In this document: piece by piece, positions 45,701 to 54,858 of the stretch
How the letters are laid out: every line of letters begins with the position of its first letter
Numbering within the stretch: the stretch's first letter is position 1
NCBI GenBank assembly: GCA_016795425.1
Contig: JAEUHG010000131.1
Coordinates: 62,001-126,000, forward strand
From: Verrucomicrobiales bacterium
Lineage (GTDB): Bacteria > Verrucomicrobiota > Verrucomicrobiia > Limisphaerales > CAIMTB01
Length of the DNA stretch: 64,000 bases
Direction of reading: 5' to 3'
Translations under genes and position numbers: made by a program
The notes under the pieces: model-generated
What the model was told of the DNA's origin: nothing
What the model saw: only the letters and a program-made list of their open reading frames with translations
The model's database searches: none

Positions 45701-46420
45701 CTATGGCCGGGTGCTCGAATTCGGCGCCGTGACGGCGTCGCGGATGCTCGCGATATCGATCGGGTTCCTCAGGTCAAAGGTTCGCTCAGGCAGGATGCCG
45801 TTGATCACTTGGTCCTCGAATCGAATCTCGGTGTAATCCCCGCCCGTCTCCCGAAGAACAACCCGGCGCGTCCCCTTCATGTCGGCGGACACATGAACCT
45901 CGATTGACGCCATCATCTTCCGGATCTTTTCGTTCTGCGGAATCAGCACGATCTTCGGCCCGTCGGCCTCCGAAGTCACCGTGGCCGAATACCCGCGGCG
46001 ATCCGAGGCGAAGTTGCCCTCCATCACACCGGCGATCTGCGACAGGACCTGTTCCAAGGCGATGGAAAGTCCCAGGTCCAACTTCTTCCACCGGTCATCC
46101 GACCACTCGAACTGGGCCACACCGTTGCCGTCGGAAACCAGGATCGAGCGATAGGGGATCGTCGTCTCCCAGCGCACGCGACCCGGACGCAGGAAGCACA
46201 GGTAACCTTCCGATCGCAGCGGTTCCTGGAACAAAGCCAGGTGACGATCCTGCACAAAGCGGCAGAAGATGGTCCGCGCACCCGCCATCGCCTGGCTGAT
46301 GTCATTCCGAGTGACCGACGCAGCGTCACGGGTCGGCGATGGCTCATCCGCCGCCACTGCACCGAGCACCACGGCCCCTATCAGCAATCCCGCCTTCCGC
46401 CGACTCACAGTTATTGCCAT
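45701..46420 (-). CDS. LolA-like periplasmic carrier
   Basis: The 239-residue protein has a signal peptide (KAGLLIGAVVLGAVAA). The LolA-type convex domain shows FCRFVQDRHLALFQEPLRS and GRVRWETTIPYRSILVSDG, matching the FxQ-R-L-SG-xFxxPGxxRWE pattern. In aryl-polyene clusters the LolA homologue ferries the lipid-linked polyene across the periplasm. ATG 46420 has AAAGGA at good distance and overlaps the deacetylase stop by 10 bases, so translation is coupled. Confidence 0.88.
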   Translation of the reverse strand: MAITVSRRKAGLLIGAVVLGAVAADEPSPTRDAASVTRNDISQAMAGARTIFCRFVQDRHLALFQEPLRSEGYLCFLRPGRVRWETTIPYRSILVSDGNGVAQFEWSDDRWKKLDLGLSIALEQVLSQIAGVMEGNFASDRRGYSATVTSEADGPKIVLIPQNEKIRKMMASIEVHVSADMKGTRRVVLRETGGDYTEIRFEDQVINGILPERTFDLRNPIDIASIRDAVTAPNSSTRP

Positions 46421-47202
46421 GGGCCGTCCTTTGCCAAGTCGTCCAAACGCACGCATTCGTAGCCCTCCGCCTTCAAGCGGTCCAACGCAATCGCCACCAC
46501 CGCCAAGAGTCGCTCACGGGGCACGCCATAGTCGTGCAGCAGAAGAATGGCACCGGGCTTCAATCGGTGTAACAAGCGTCCGGCGATGGCCTCGGGTGTA
46601 TCGGGCCGGCGGTCCAATCCCCGCGCTGAGTACCCGGTCACCGTCAACCCCAGTTCCTTGGCCACGCGGTACACCCGTTGATTGGTCAGGCCCATCGGCG
46701 GCCGGAAAAAGCGCGGAACGTACCCTGTCGCTTCCCGCACCGTTTCCTGCGCACGCGTCAGATCGTCGTGCAGTCGCGCCATGCCAAACACGTTGGTCCA
46801 GGGATTGTGGTCATGCGAATGATTCTCCAACTGGTGCCCCTCGGTGACGATCCGTTTCGCCAGGGCGGCACGCTCCCCAACGCGGGCGCCGACGCAGAAA
46901 AACGTCGCGTGCACCCCATGACGCGCCAGCAACTCCAACAACGCGGGGGTGTTGTCCGGATCCGGTCCGTCGTCAAACGTGAGCGCGACCACGCGCCGTT
47001 TCGTATCCACCCGACACAACGGATTTCCGAACATCCGCCAACTGGGGAACGACACTCCCAGTCCGAGGCAGGTTCCTGCGGCGAGACAAACTCCAGAGAG
47101 CCAAATCCAGCGGGTCACACCCGCGACGTTCACCGTGATCAACCCGATGGCCAGCCCGGTGGCCAACAGGAGCCCGTGGAATCGTGTCAGGTGCGCAGGC
47201 AC
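46411..47202 (-). CDS. Polysaccharide deacetylase (NodB homology)
   Basis: The 263-residue product has two N-terminal membrane segments and a NodB domain with TFDDGPDPDNTP (catalytic Asp and metal Asp), the metal pair HSHDH, RPPMG and a C-terminal LLLHD. It would remove an acetyl group from a sugar or lipid head group. GTG 47202 is preceded by AAGGGGG, which fixes the start; the longer frame overlaps the ketosynthase. The 16-base overlap with the upstream gene continues the coupled pattern. Flexirubin-type clusters carry similar genes. Confidence 0.88.
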   Translation of the reverse strand: MPAHLTRFHGLLLATGLAIGLITVNVAGVTRWIWLSGVCLAAGTCLGLGVSFPSWRMFGNPLCRVDTKRRVVALTFDDGPDPDNTPALLELLARHGVHATFFCVGARVGERAALAKRIVTEGHQLENHSHDHNPWTNVFGMARLHDDLTRAQETVREATGYVPRFFRPPMGLTNQRVYRVAKELGLTVTGYSARGLDRRPDTPEAIAGRLLHRLKPGAILLLHDYGVPRERLLAVVAIALDRLKAEGYECVRLDDLAKDGPWQ

Positions 47203-49607
47203 GTGACCCCCTTGCATCCCCACGACGACATCGTGTGGAGCACCACCGTTCGGCATGGTCGACCGCTCTCCCAGGCATCGCCCGCCACGCAGCACGCCGG
47301 ATCCACCCGCCCTGCCACCAATCCGGTCGCCACCATGAACCCAAAGCCCGATGCGGTATGAAACTCCCCGCACCCCTGCTTGTAGCGCCCCTTCGGAGTC
47401 GACCGCCCCACGCGCCGTGTCCACGCCTCATGCACCGATGCGTACGCCGAATCCATCGGGTCCCACCCATTCGCACCGGTCAGCCAAAGGTCCACATCGC
47501 CCGGCGCGATCTCGGCTGATTCCAAGGCCTCCTCGACCCAGCGTGCTTCGGCCTCGGCATCCAGCCGTTCTCCCGACTTCCATGGCATTCGCCCCAAACG
47601 CAATCCCTCGACCGACGCCAACCGTGCGGCTCCCGGCGAAGGGGACGCCAACGCGACCATCACAGCACCCTCGCCTGCCGGCATGCGCCCCCCCCACGGT
47701 GGCCTCAACCCCAGTCCATTCCTGGCTCGAGGCGCACTCGTCGCCTTGTCCCACCAACCCCACCGCGCGCCCACCGCAAGGGCATGCGGACTCAGTTCAT
47801 CGGCGGCGCCCACCAACGCCACGTCGTTCCCACACCGCGCCAACCGGCGGATCCCGTGCCCTAGAGCCGCTTCGAACGACACCTCGCGCTGCACCGTTGT
47901 GACGTTAGGCCCCATGATCCCCAGTTCAATCGCCACCTGGGATGCCAGCGAGTTGTGCACCGAGTTCGTGAAAAAAGTGGGCCGCGGCGCGCGCTCGTCG
48001 TTGGCAATCAAGTTCTCGACGAAGGCCATGGTGTCATTCAGCGCCCCCAGCCCCGTTCCCACGGAAAGGCTCGTGCGTTCCGGCGTCCAACTGCGTCGAA
48101 ACTCGGGCGTGGCCACCTGGTAGGTCGCCGCGAGGATCATCTGCTGAATCCGACTCCACCGTCGGCGTCGTGTCGGGTCGGGGAAACACCCCGCGTCGAT
48201 CTCCCCACAGGCAAGAGCGGGAACGCGCATCGGAGGTGACAAAAGGGGCACCTCGATCTCGGTGCTCGAAGCACCGCCACCTCCCAACGCGCCCCACACC
48301 GCGTCCATTCCGTGTCCCACCGGACTGATCACTCCCAATGCCAGAATCGCCATCGGCTGCCGACGCGGTTTCGTGGACACCCCGGAAGTCATCTTGCCTG
48401 GGTCGGTTGGTGGGCCGGCTTTGGAGAACACCAGTGCCACATTATTGCCTCCGAAGCCGAAGCTATTGCTCAGGACTCGCGTTATCGCCCTGGGTTCAAA
48501 CGAACGCGCCGGCTCGAGGTTCAATTCCGGGTCCGCCACCTGGAACCCTGGATTTCCCGGGGTCGCCTGCCTTATCAGGCTCTGGACGCACAGGACGGCC
48601 TTGATGGCGCCACTGGCCGCCAGCGTATGCCCGAAGAACCGTTTCACAGACGCCACCGGCGGCAGCGTCTCGCCGAGAACCCGGTGTAACGCGCGCGCCT
48701 CCATGGCATCGTTGTCGCGGGTCCCGGTTCCGTGTGCGCTGATGAAATCGATCGGCTCGGCCCCGTGGATTCCATCGACGGCGCCACGAAGTGCCCGCGC
48801 CGCGCCCAGGCCTTCCGGGTGCGGAGCGGTCGCATGGTGGGCATCGCAACTGGCGGACCAACCCTCCAATTTCGCCAGGATCCGCGCGCCTCTCGCCCAG
48901 GCAGTCTCGGCCGCCTCCAGGATGAGAACCGCCGCGCCCTCCCCCAGACTGATGCCAGCCCGTCGATGGTCAAAGGGTCGGCAGCCATCCGGATCCAGAA
49001 GCAGCAGGGAACCGAACCCGTTTAGCGTAAGCCGGGACAGGGAATCGGCGGCTCCCACCATCACCAGGTCAACGTCACCGTTCTCGATGAGTTCCGCTCC
49101 CGTCACGATGGCCATGGCCCCCGCCGAACAGGCCGTCGAAAGCGTCAGGCACGGCCCCAGGGCGCCCGACAGCGTCGCACACACCTCCGCGGTGCCGCTG
49201 CACTCGTGATGCCGCAGCGGAGCCCAACGCTTGCGCCTCCCTTTCAACCAACCCGCCAGCACCGCCTCCGTCCCCAGCATGCCGCCCACGGTGGCGCCCA
49301 TGACCACACCCACGCGCTCCGCACGAACGCCTTGGATCGGTGTCGATAACCCAGCGTCGATGAGTGCTTCTCGGGCTGCGACCCATCCCAGTTGGTCGGA
49401 TCGTGATCCGCGAAGTCCTCCCGCAAGTCCGGCCACATCGGCGCGCACCTCGCCCACGGCGTGGGCGGCGAAACGGGGCGAAGAGAAGAGAGACAACCGA
49501 CCGAGTCCGACATGTTCCCCGCGAATCGCTTCCCAAACCTGCGCGATGCCGCAGCCTGCCGCGGTGATAATGCCGCGCCCGGTTATGACTGGGTTCCGCC
49601 CGGACAT
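47187..49607 (-). CDS. Fused ketosynthase and chain-length-factor-like protein
   Basis: The 806-residue protein contains two complete thiolase-fold halves. Residues 5-398 are an active ketosynthase with Cys160 (LSTACSAG), His292 (AHGTGT) and His327 (FFGHTLAASG). Residues 418-806 are a ketosynthase-like domain in which the Cys position is Val577 (QREVSFEAA). It retains GAADELSP and GRMPAGEGA but lacks a canonical HGTGT; TGANG stands in its place. This is the arrangement of a KS/chain-length-factor pair (KS-alpha/KS-beta) on one chain. It would extend the aryl starter with malonyl units. It overlaps the ACP gene by 25 bases. Confidence 0.88.
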   Translation of the reverse strand: MSGRNPVITGRGIITAAGCGIAQVWEAIRGEHVGLGRLSLFSSPRFAAHAVGEVRADVAGLAGGLRGSRSDQLGWVAAREALIDAGLSTPIQGVRAERVGVVMGATVGGMLGTEAVLAGWLKGRRKRWAPLRHHECSGTAEVCATLSGALGPCLTLSTACSAGAMAIVTGAELIENGDVDLVMVGAADSLSRLTLNGFGSLLLLDPDGCRPFDHRRAGISLGEGAAVLILEAAETAWARGARILAKLEGWSASCDAHHATAPHPEGLGAARALRGAVDGIHGAEPIDFISAHGTGTRDNDAMEARALHRVLGETLPPVASVKRFFGHTLAASGAIKAVLCVQSLIRQATPGNPGFQVADPELNLEPARSFEPRAITRVLSNSFGFGGNNVALVFSKAGPPTDPGKMTSGVSTKPRRQPMAILALGVISPVGHGMDAVWGALGGGGASSTEIEVPLLSPPMRVPALACGEIDAGCFPDPTRRRRWSRIQQMILAATYQVATPEFRRSWTPERTSLSVGTGLGALNDTMAFVENLIANDERAPRPTFFTNSVHNSLASQVAIELGIMGPNVTTVQREVSFEAALGHGIRRLARCGNDVALVGAADELSPHALAVGARWGWWDKATSAPRARNGLGLRPPWGGRMPAGEGAVMVALASPSPGAARLASVEGLRLGRMPWKSGERLDAEAEARWVEEALESAEIAPGDVDLWLTGANGWDPMDSAYASVHEAWTRRVGRSTPKGRYKQGCGEFHTASGFGFMVATGLVAGRVDPACCVAGDAWESGRPCRTVVLHTMSSWGCKGVTCLRT

Positions 49608-49861
49608 GGTTGCCGGTTGGCCACGATGAATTGGGCCAGGGCTCGCACCGAGGCGAAGGCCTTGTCTGCGACTCCGCGCTCCTGGATCACGATGCCGTAA
49701 TCCCGTTCGAGGATGGACACGAGTTCCAGCGCGTCGATCGAATCCAGTCCCAAACCCGCCCCGAACAGGGGTGCATCGGTTTGTATGTCCTGCGGCGTCA
49801 CCTTCTCCAGGCTGAAACCGGCGATGATCTTCGTCTTGATCTCGTGAATCAGATTGTCCAC
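49583..49861 (-). CDS. Acyl carrier protein of the aryl-polyene cluster
   Basis: A 92-residue ACP with GLGLDSIDALELV, Ser41 being the phosphopantetheine site. It lies between the half-ketosynthase and the fused ketosynthase. Its 3' end overlaps the latter by 25 bases. It would carry the growing polyene chain. Clusters of this type usually have two ACPs; the second may lie outside the window, or be the one at 11.7 kb. Confidence 0.93.
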   Translation of the reverse strand: MDNLIHEIKTKIIAGFSLEKVTPQDIQTDAPLFGAGLGLDSIDALELVSILERDYGIVIQERGVADKAFASVRALAQFIVANRQPCPGGTQS

Positions 49862-49901
49862 GGCTCGCGTGTGGGTGCTGCGTTCACGCTAACTGCCCCG
49901 C

Positions 49902-50603
49902 TCACACCGCAGCAAGCGAGTTCCTCCCCAAAACCAAACGCCTGGCCATGGCGATCACGGGCTCACTGGTGGGCCCCAGCGCCGGATGCGCGCCTTCCGC
50001 CTCCGTCAACCAAAGGGCCCCAGCCCGTCCGCCAACAGGCCACACCCCGGCTGGCAAGCCCGCCGATGCCGCGACCGCCGCGTCCACGGCTTCACATCCC
50101 ACGCAAACGGCCGCTTCGGCGTCCCCATCTCGAATCCACTCCGTCGCTTCAGCCAACGCCGCACTCTGGTCGTCAACCACGCCCATGAGGCACAGCGCCG
50201 GCCCCTTCAGGCGGTAACGAATGCAAACCTCACCAATCAGGGTGCTCGGCAAGGTGTACGCAAACAGACTCGGCCGCGTCGTCTGCAAAAAACGGACATC
50301 TGTGTCGATTGAGCCAACACAGGTTTCAAGGCAGACCCCCACCGCCGCGCGCCGCTCCTCCGGCATGGAGTCCCAGTCCACTCGCAGGATCTCCACCGCC
50401 ATCAGCCCCAGGCGGCACATCGGATCCATGCGCGCGAATCGCGAGGGATCGGTATCGCTCACCATCGACCAGTGGATTCCCTCCAGTTCGCCGCGATGCG
50501 CCGACACCTCCAACGACGACGGCCACGGATGGAGACCCGTTTGATCGTTGCCCCATCCATCAGGTCCAAGGTAGCTCGCCGCGGCGACAACCGAACGCCT
50601 CAT
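49902..50603 (-). CDS. Ketosynthase N-terminal-like half-domain protein
   Basis: The 233-residue protein resembles only the N-terminal half of a ketosynthase. It has SYLGPDG, CVGSIDTDVRFLQTT, ALCLMGVVDDQSAALAEA in the nucleophile-elbow region (no active Cys-Ser-Ala-Gly; residue pattern MGVVDD), and AAVCVGCEAVD. No second half is present. Such half-domain proteins are seen in aryl-polyene and related clusters and are likely structural partners. It starts at ATG 50603 in an ATGA overlap with the ketosynthase before it. Confidence 0.78.
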   Translation of the reverse strand: MRRSVVAAASYLGPDGWGNDQTGLHPWPSSLEVSAHRGELEGIHWSMVSDTDPSRFARMDPMCRLGLMAVEILRVDWDSMPEERRAAVGVCLETCVGSIDTDVRFLQTTRPSLFAYTLPSTLIGEVCIRYRLKGPALCLMGVVDDQSAALAEATEWIRDGDAEAAVCVGCEAVDAAVAASAGLPAGVWPVGGRAGALWLTEAEGAHPALGPTSEPVIAMARRLVLGRNSLAAV

Positions 50604-51802
50604 CGGTGACTCCTCTCGAAGACCAAGGCGGCGTTGGTGCCGCCGAATCCGCTGTTCACCTTCATTATGGTTCTCAGCCCGGGCTTGGGTGTCGGTTTCA
50701 AGATCATCGATGCGGGTGCCACCGGGTCCAATTCCCCTAAGCGCGGCGTTCCAGGCAGCAGACCCAACTCCATCGCCCGAACACAAATGATCGATTCCAG
50801 CACTCCCGCCGCTCCCAAGGTGTGTCCCAAGGCCCCCTTGCTGGCTACCACCGATGGCATTGGATCCGGGAATACGGTTCGAAAGGCCAACGATTCCATC
50901 GCGTCATTGTACGGCGTTCCCGTCCCATGCGCATGCAGGCAATCCACTTCCCGGCCAGGACGGCCCGCCTTCGCCAGGGCCCGGTTCATCGCCAAGGCGA
51001 GGCCCGCGCCATCCCGCGACGGTCCGGTGAGATGGTTCGCGTCGTTGCTGATTCCCCATCCAATCAACCGCGTGCCCGGCACGTCCCGATCGCCACGCAT
51101 CAACACCATCGCACCCGCCCCTTCACCAAGACTCAGACCGACCCGGCGACGGTCGAAAGGACGACACCCTTCCGGGTCCATGGATTTCAGCGAGGCAAAG
51201 CCCGCCACCACAAAGGCGGACAGCACATCAACCCCGACAACATGCACCACGTCGGCCTGCCCTCGTTGAATCATCGCGGCCCCCTGGCGCAGTGCCAACA
51301 AACCGGAAATGCACGCCGCAGAAACGCATTGCACCGGACCCGTCACGCCCAAGGCCAGCGCACAGTCTCGGGCGAACCGGCCGGGTTGCACCCGCGCCAG
51401 GGCCGCCTCGGAGACCGGCTCCTTCCAAATCCACCGCTCCAACGCATCGATGCTGGCCTTGGTGGTCGACACCACCAACCCCTGACGTCGCGACGGTGTC
51501 CGTTGCAGGAACTCACCCGCTTGTTCGAATGCCTCCCGCGCCGCCATCGTCGCCATTCGGAAAGCCCGATCCTCGCCGACCTCGGGAAGTCGATCGCACG
51601 CCCGGTCCACGACGCTTTCCGGCACCCGACCCGCCACCAACCGTTGCATTCCGTGGCCGGGCCCCATCCGGACCTCCACGGGGAACAAACCGCTTTCACC
51701 CTTTCGAAGAGACTCATCCAGGACCCCGATACCGGCGCCGAGCGCTGTCACCGCGCCGCATCCCGCCACATTTACGGACGCTCGCTCAGTGGCGGTCTCC
51801 AT
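50600..51802 (-). CDS. Beta-ketoacyl-ACP synthase (FabF type)
   Basis: A 400-residue intact ketosynthase with Cys164 (VSAACISG), His292 (HAHGTGTPYND) and His327 (KGALGHTLGAAG), ending in GFGGTNAALVFE. It should perform elongation with malonyl-ACP, either alone or with the KS-CLF fusion. GGGAGG lies just before ATG 51802, which I therefore prefer to ATG 51814. The 5' end overlaps the thioesterase by about 30 bases and the stop overlaps the half-ketosynthase start. Confidence 0.92.
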   Translation of the reverse strand: METATERASVNVAGCGAVTALGAGIGVLDESLRKGESGLFPVEVRMGPGHGMQRLVAGRVPESVVDRACDRLPEVGEDRAFRMATMAAREAFEQAGEFLQRTPSRRQGLVVSTTKASIDALERWIWKEPVSEAALARVQPGRFARDCALALGVTGPVQCVSAACISGLLALRQGAAMIQRGQADVVHVVGVDVLSAFVVAGFASLKSMDPEGCRPFDRRRVGLSLGEGAGAMVLMRGDRDVPGTRLIGWGISNDANHLTGPSRDGAGLALAMNRALAKAGRPGREVDCLHAHGTGTPYNDAMESLAFRTVFPDPMPSVVASKGALGHTLGAAGVLESIICVRAMELGLLPGTPRLGELDPVAPASMILKPTPKPGLRTIMKVNSGFGGTNAALVFERSHR

Positions 51803-52284
51803 TGGGCCTCCCATGACTTAAGCCGTTCCTCCATGAAGTCCGGCCAACCCAGGAGCAGTTCGCCCTGGGGAGTGGTGAACGCCTGCCGCGTCTCCGCACG
51901 CGCCAACAGCACGCCGTCGGTGGCGCGCCGAACCTCGTAGTCGAAATCCAGCCGAGCGCAATCCGTCTTCAGCAATCGCGCGGTCACCGTCAAAACGTCG
52001 TCCATCAACGCTGGAGCCAAATAATCCATGGCCAGGTGAACCACCGGAATCGCCACTCCCCGCTCGCGAAACAACGGGTAGTCCACCCCATAACGCCGCC
52101 CGAAAGCCCGGCGCCCATCCTCAAGATAGGCCACATAGTGTCCATGCCAGACAATCCGCAGCGTATCCACCTCTTGGAATCGCACCTGGACCGCCACCGA
52201 CTCCTCCAAAAACGGCCGCACCCATGCTCCGCATCCGATGGAACCCATCTTCAGTCCTCGACTGTTGGCCGGATGACGGTTCAT
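51772..52284 (-). CDS. 4HBT-type thioesterase
   Basis: The 170-residue hotdog protein has FQEVDTLRIVWHGHYVAYLEDGR with the catalytic Asp of acyl-CoA/ACP thioesterases. It is probably the chain-release or editing enzyme of the cluster. ATG 52284 uses the last base of the upstream stop (TGATG). The ORF could be read longer upstream only through the acyltransferase gene. Confidence 0.88.
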   Translation of the reverse strand: MNRHPANSRGLKMGSIGCGAWVRPFLEESVAVQVRFQEVDTLRIVWHGHYVAYLEDGRRAFGRRYGVDYPLFRERGVAIPVVHLAMDYLAPALMDDVLTVTARLLKTDCARLDFDYEVRRATDGVLLARAETRQAFTTPQGELLLGWPDFMEERLKSWEAQWRPPLSERP

Positions 52285-53255
52285 CAGTGCGCGGAACCTG
52301 CCAAACCCTGCCCGCCCGTGCCAGCCGAGGGCGTTTCCCAGAACGGAAAGTAATTGTGCCACTGATAGGGATAGGCGCGCGCCACCGCGGCCAATCGGTC
52401 CGCATAGCGCGCCACCAAAGGCGCGACGGCGGCAACCCCGCCCCGCAACGCCGCACGTTCCACATACTCCGCGGGATAGGTGAAGAAACGGTAACGCCCC
52501 CACCGTTCGCGCACGGCGAAGACCTGAAACAGGGGCGCACCCGTGGCCGCGGCCAGGAGGAAAGGCCCCGTCGGGAACCGGGCGGAGCCGCCGAGAAATG
52601 GAACTGCGCAGTCGGCGCCGCCAAATGTTCGATCTCCCAATAACGCCACGATCTCTCCTCTCCGCACCGCCGCCGCGATGGGGATGCTCCTCAGGGGATG
52701 GCCGTCGGTGGTCAGGAACCGGAACGACCGGGTGTCCAACGCGTCATGGTACAGCCGCTTCAATCGCGCTTCGTCCTTGTCCAGCACCACCACATTCACC
52801 GGCGCTCCCAGTCGCCCCAACAAATGCCCGCCGATCTCCCAACTCCCCAGGTGGGCACCCACCAGGATGATCCCCTTTCCTTTCCCCAACTGCTCCACGA
52901 ACTGGGGCTCGCCGTCGAACTGGCACTCCATGGCTACCTTCCCCGAAATCACGGCCAGCCGATCCAGCAGCGTCACGCCGAAGGAGAAAAAATGCCGATA
53001 GACGCGCCAGGGTCTCCGCCACCACGAACAGGTTCCCAAGACGCGATCCAGGAAATCCGCCGAACTTCGGTATGCCACGCGGTTGGTCAGCGTAAAGTAC
53101 GCCGCCACCACTACCAGCCACGCATACGCCCACCGAAGTCCGAAACGCCGCACCAACTGGATGAAAAACCAGTTGCCCCAATACCCGCCTCGACTCCTTC
53201 CCGACCATTTCAACGATCCTCCGGTTGAGGCCGGATCTTCTGCCGTTGTTGTCAC
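52284..53255 (-). CDS. HtrB/LpxL-type lipid acyltransferase
   Basis: The 323-residue protein has a membrane segment near residues 40-60, the HX4E catalytic motif (GAHLGSWEIGG) and the family's FPTGPFLLAAATGAPLF block. It belongs with Kdo2-lipid A acyltransferases. In aryl-polyene clusters an enzyme of this kind attaches the polyene or fatty acids to a glycolipid; that link is family knowledge, not sequence proof. ATG 53255 overlaps the ammonia-lyase stop (ATGA). Confidence 0.9.
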   Translation of the reverse strand: MTTTAEDPASTGGSLKWSGRSRGGYWGNWFFIQLVRRFGLRWAYAWLVVVAAYFTLTNRVAYRSSADFLDRVLGTCSWWRRPWRVYRHFFSFGVTLLDRLAVISGKVAMECQFDGEPQFVEQLGKGKGIILVGAHLGSWEIGGHLLGRLGAPVNVVVLDKDEARLKRLYHDALDTRSFRFLTTDGHPLRSIPIAAAVRRGEIVALLGDRTFGGADCAVPFLGGSARFPTGPFLLAAATGAPLFQVFAVRERWGRYRFFTYPAEYVERAALRGGVAAVAPLVARYADRLAAVARAYPYQWHNYFPFWETPSAGTGGQGLAGSAH

Positions 53256-54826
53256 GGGCGTGGTGGGCGTGCCGTCAAAAGGTCCAGACCAGCTTCCGGC
53301 GATGACAACCAGTCGCGAACCCGGGCCAAGTCCTCAAAAAGCGGTCGATCGACGGTCAGGCGAGCGGAATGTCCCCGGATTCTGCGCCGGAACTCGGCGT
53401 AGCGGCTGCCACAAAAATCCTCCGGCCGCAGATCCGCCGCCTGTGCCAGGGCCAGGGATTGGATCGCCACCAACTTCCAAGTCTTGGCGACGAGATCCCG
53501 CGTCATCCGGGCTGAAATCGTCCCCATGCTGACCACGTCCTGATTGTTGGCATTGGTGGGAATGGTCTGCACCGACGCCGGGGCGCTGAGCAAACGGCAT
53601 TCGGCAGCCAGCGAGGTCGCCAGCAACTGGACCCCCATGAATCCCGAGTTCAGTCCCGGGTCGGCACCGGTAAGCAGCGGCGGCAATCCGGCGCTGTACC
53701 GCCAATTCACCAGTCGTTCCAGTTGCCGTTCCACCAGGAGGGCACACTTCGCCAATCCGATGCGCAGGTAGTCGCACGCCATGGCGATCTGTTGTCCGTA
53801 GAAATTGCCGCAGTGAATAATCGACTCGGTCTTTGGAAAAGCCAGGGGGTTGTCCGTCGATGCGTTCAACTCGCGGTTCACCACTTCTTCGATGTGCCAC
53901 AGCGCCTCCTGGAACGCCCCCAGGATCTGCGGTGCGCAACGCACCGAGTAAGGATCCTGGATCTCCAAACCAGGATCCACCGGCTTGGCGTCGGACCCCC
54001 AATGATGTTCGTCAATCTCCTGCCGATACCGCGGATGGGTGCGCAGATGGCCCGCGATGCGGTGCGCGACCAGGGATTGCCCCCGAAAGCCACGCGCCCA
54101 GTGCACTTGTTCGCAGAGGACTTCCGGCGAGGAACCCAACGCCTGAAACAGGCACGCGGTTAGAAACTCCATCCAACTCAGCAGCACTGCCGCCTCGTAG
54201 GTCGCCAGGCCCGCCAACGCCGCCATCACCGATGTCCCGTTCACCAGTGCCAACCCCTCCTTGCATTCCAACGTCACCAACTCCAACCCGTGCCGCGCCA
54301 ACGCCGCCGCCGCCGCCTCGCGTCCCTGCGACGTCCGAACATGACCCAATCCCACCAACATGCGCGCCATGTGCGCCAAAGGCGCCAGGTCTCCACTGGC
54401 ACCGACCGATCCTTCACACGGTATCTCCGGCAATACGCCCGCGTTCAACGCTCCCAGCAGACGCTCCACCACTTCCGGCCGAATCCCGGAAAACCCCCGT
54501 GCCAGGGCGTTCGCCCGTGCCACCAGAATGGCCCGAGTCTCCGCCTCCGAGAACAAGGCCCCCTGTCCCACCGAGAGATGATGCAGAAGATTGAGTTGAT
54601 GCTGCCGAAGGTCCTCCATCGGAACCCGCGTTCCGCTCAGCGGTCCGAAACCGGTGTTGATCCCGTACACGGCCCGCGGCTCCGCCGCCACCCTCTCGAC
54701 CAGGGCCCGGCTCTCCCGCATCCGCACCACCGATCCCGCGGACAACCGGCAGGAAACGGCGGTCGTCGCCGCCAACCAGAGGTCTCCGATCACCAAATGG
54801 TGCCCGTCCAGTTCGAGGGGCTGCAT
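53252..54826 (-). CDS. Tyrosine/histidine ammonia-lyase family enzyme, tyrosine-type selectivity
   Basis: A 524-residue lyase with the MIO-forming Ala-Ser-Gly in GSVGASGDLAPLAH (143-145), the catalytic Tyr54 in YGINTGFG, and TNANNQDVVSMG. The selectivity position reads LLHHLSVG; a His-Leu pair there is the signature of tyrosine ammonia-lyases (Phe-Leu in PAL, Ser-His in HAL), so p-coumarate is the likely product. That fits an aryl starter unit. I start it at ATG 54826, one residue run before the LDGHHLVIGDL core; a GTG at 54904 would overlap the upstream gene. A preceding ribosome-binding site is not obvious. Confidence 0.92.
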   Translation of the reverse strand: MQPLELDGHHLVIGDLWLAATTAVSCRLSAGSVVRMRESRALVERVAAEPRAVYGINTGFGPLSGTRVPMEDLRQHQLNLLHHLSVGQGALFSEAETRAILVARANALARGFSGIRPEVVERLLGALNAGVLPEIPCEGSVGASGDLAPLAHMARMLVGLGHVRTSQGREAAAAALARHGLELVTLECKEGLALVNGTSVMAALAGLATYEAAVLLSWMEFLTACLFQALGSSPEVLCEQVHWARGFRGQSLVAHRIAGHLRTHPRYRQEIDEHHWGSDAKPVDPGLEIQDPYSVRCAPQILGAFQEALWHIEEVVNRELNASTDNPLAFPKTESIIHCGNFYGQQIAMACDYLRIGLAKCALLVERQLERLVNWRYSAGLPPLLTGADPGLNSGFMGVQLLATSLAAECRLLSAPASVQTIPTNANNQDVVSMGTISARMTRDLVAKTWKLVAIQSLALAQAADLRPEDFCGSRYAEFRRRIRGHSARLTVDRPLFEDLARVRDWLSSPEAGLDLLTARPPRP

Positions 54827-54858
54827 ACGAGGCTTGGAGCCGGAGAGGTTCGATTCGG

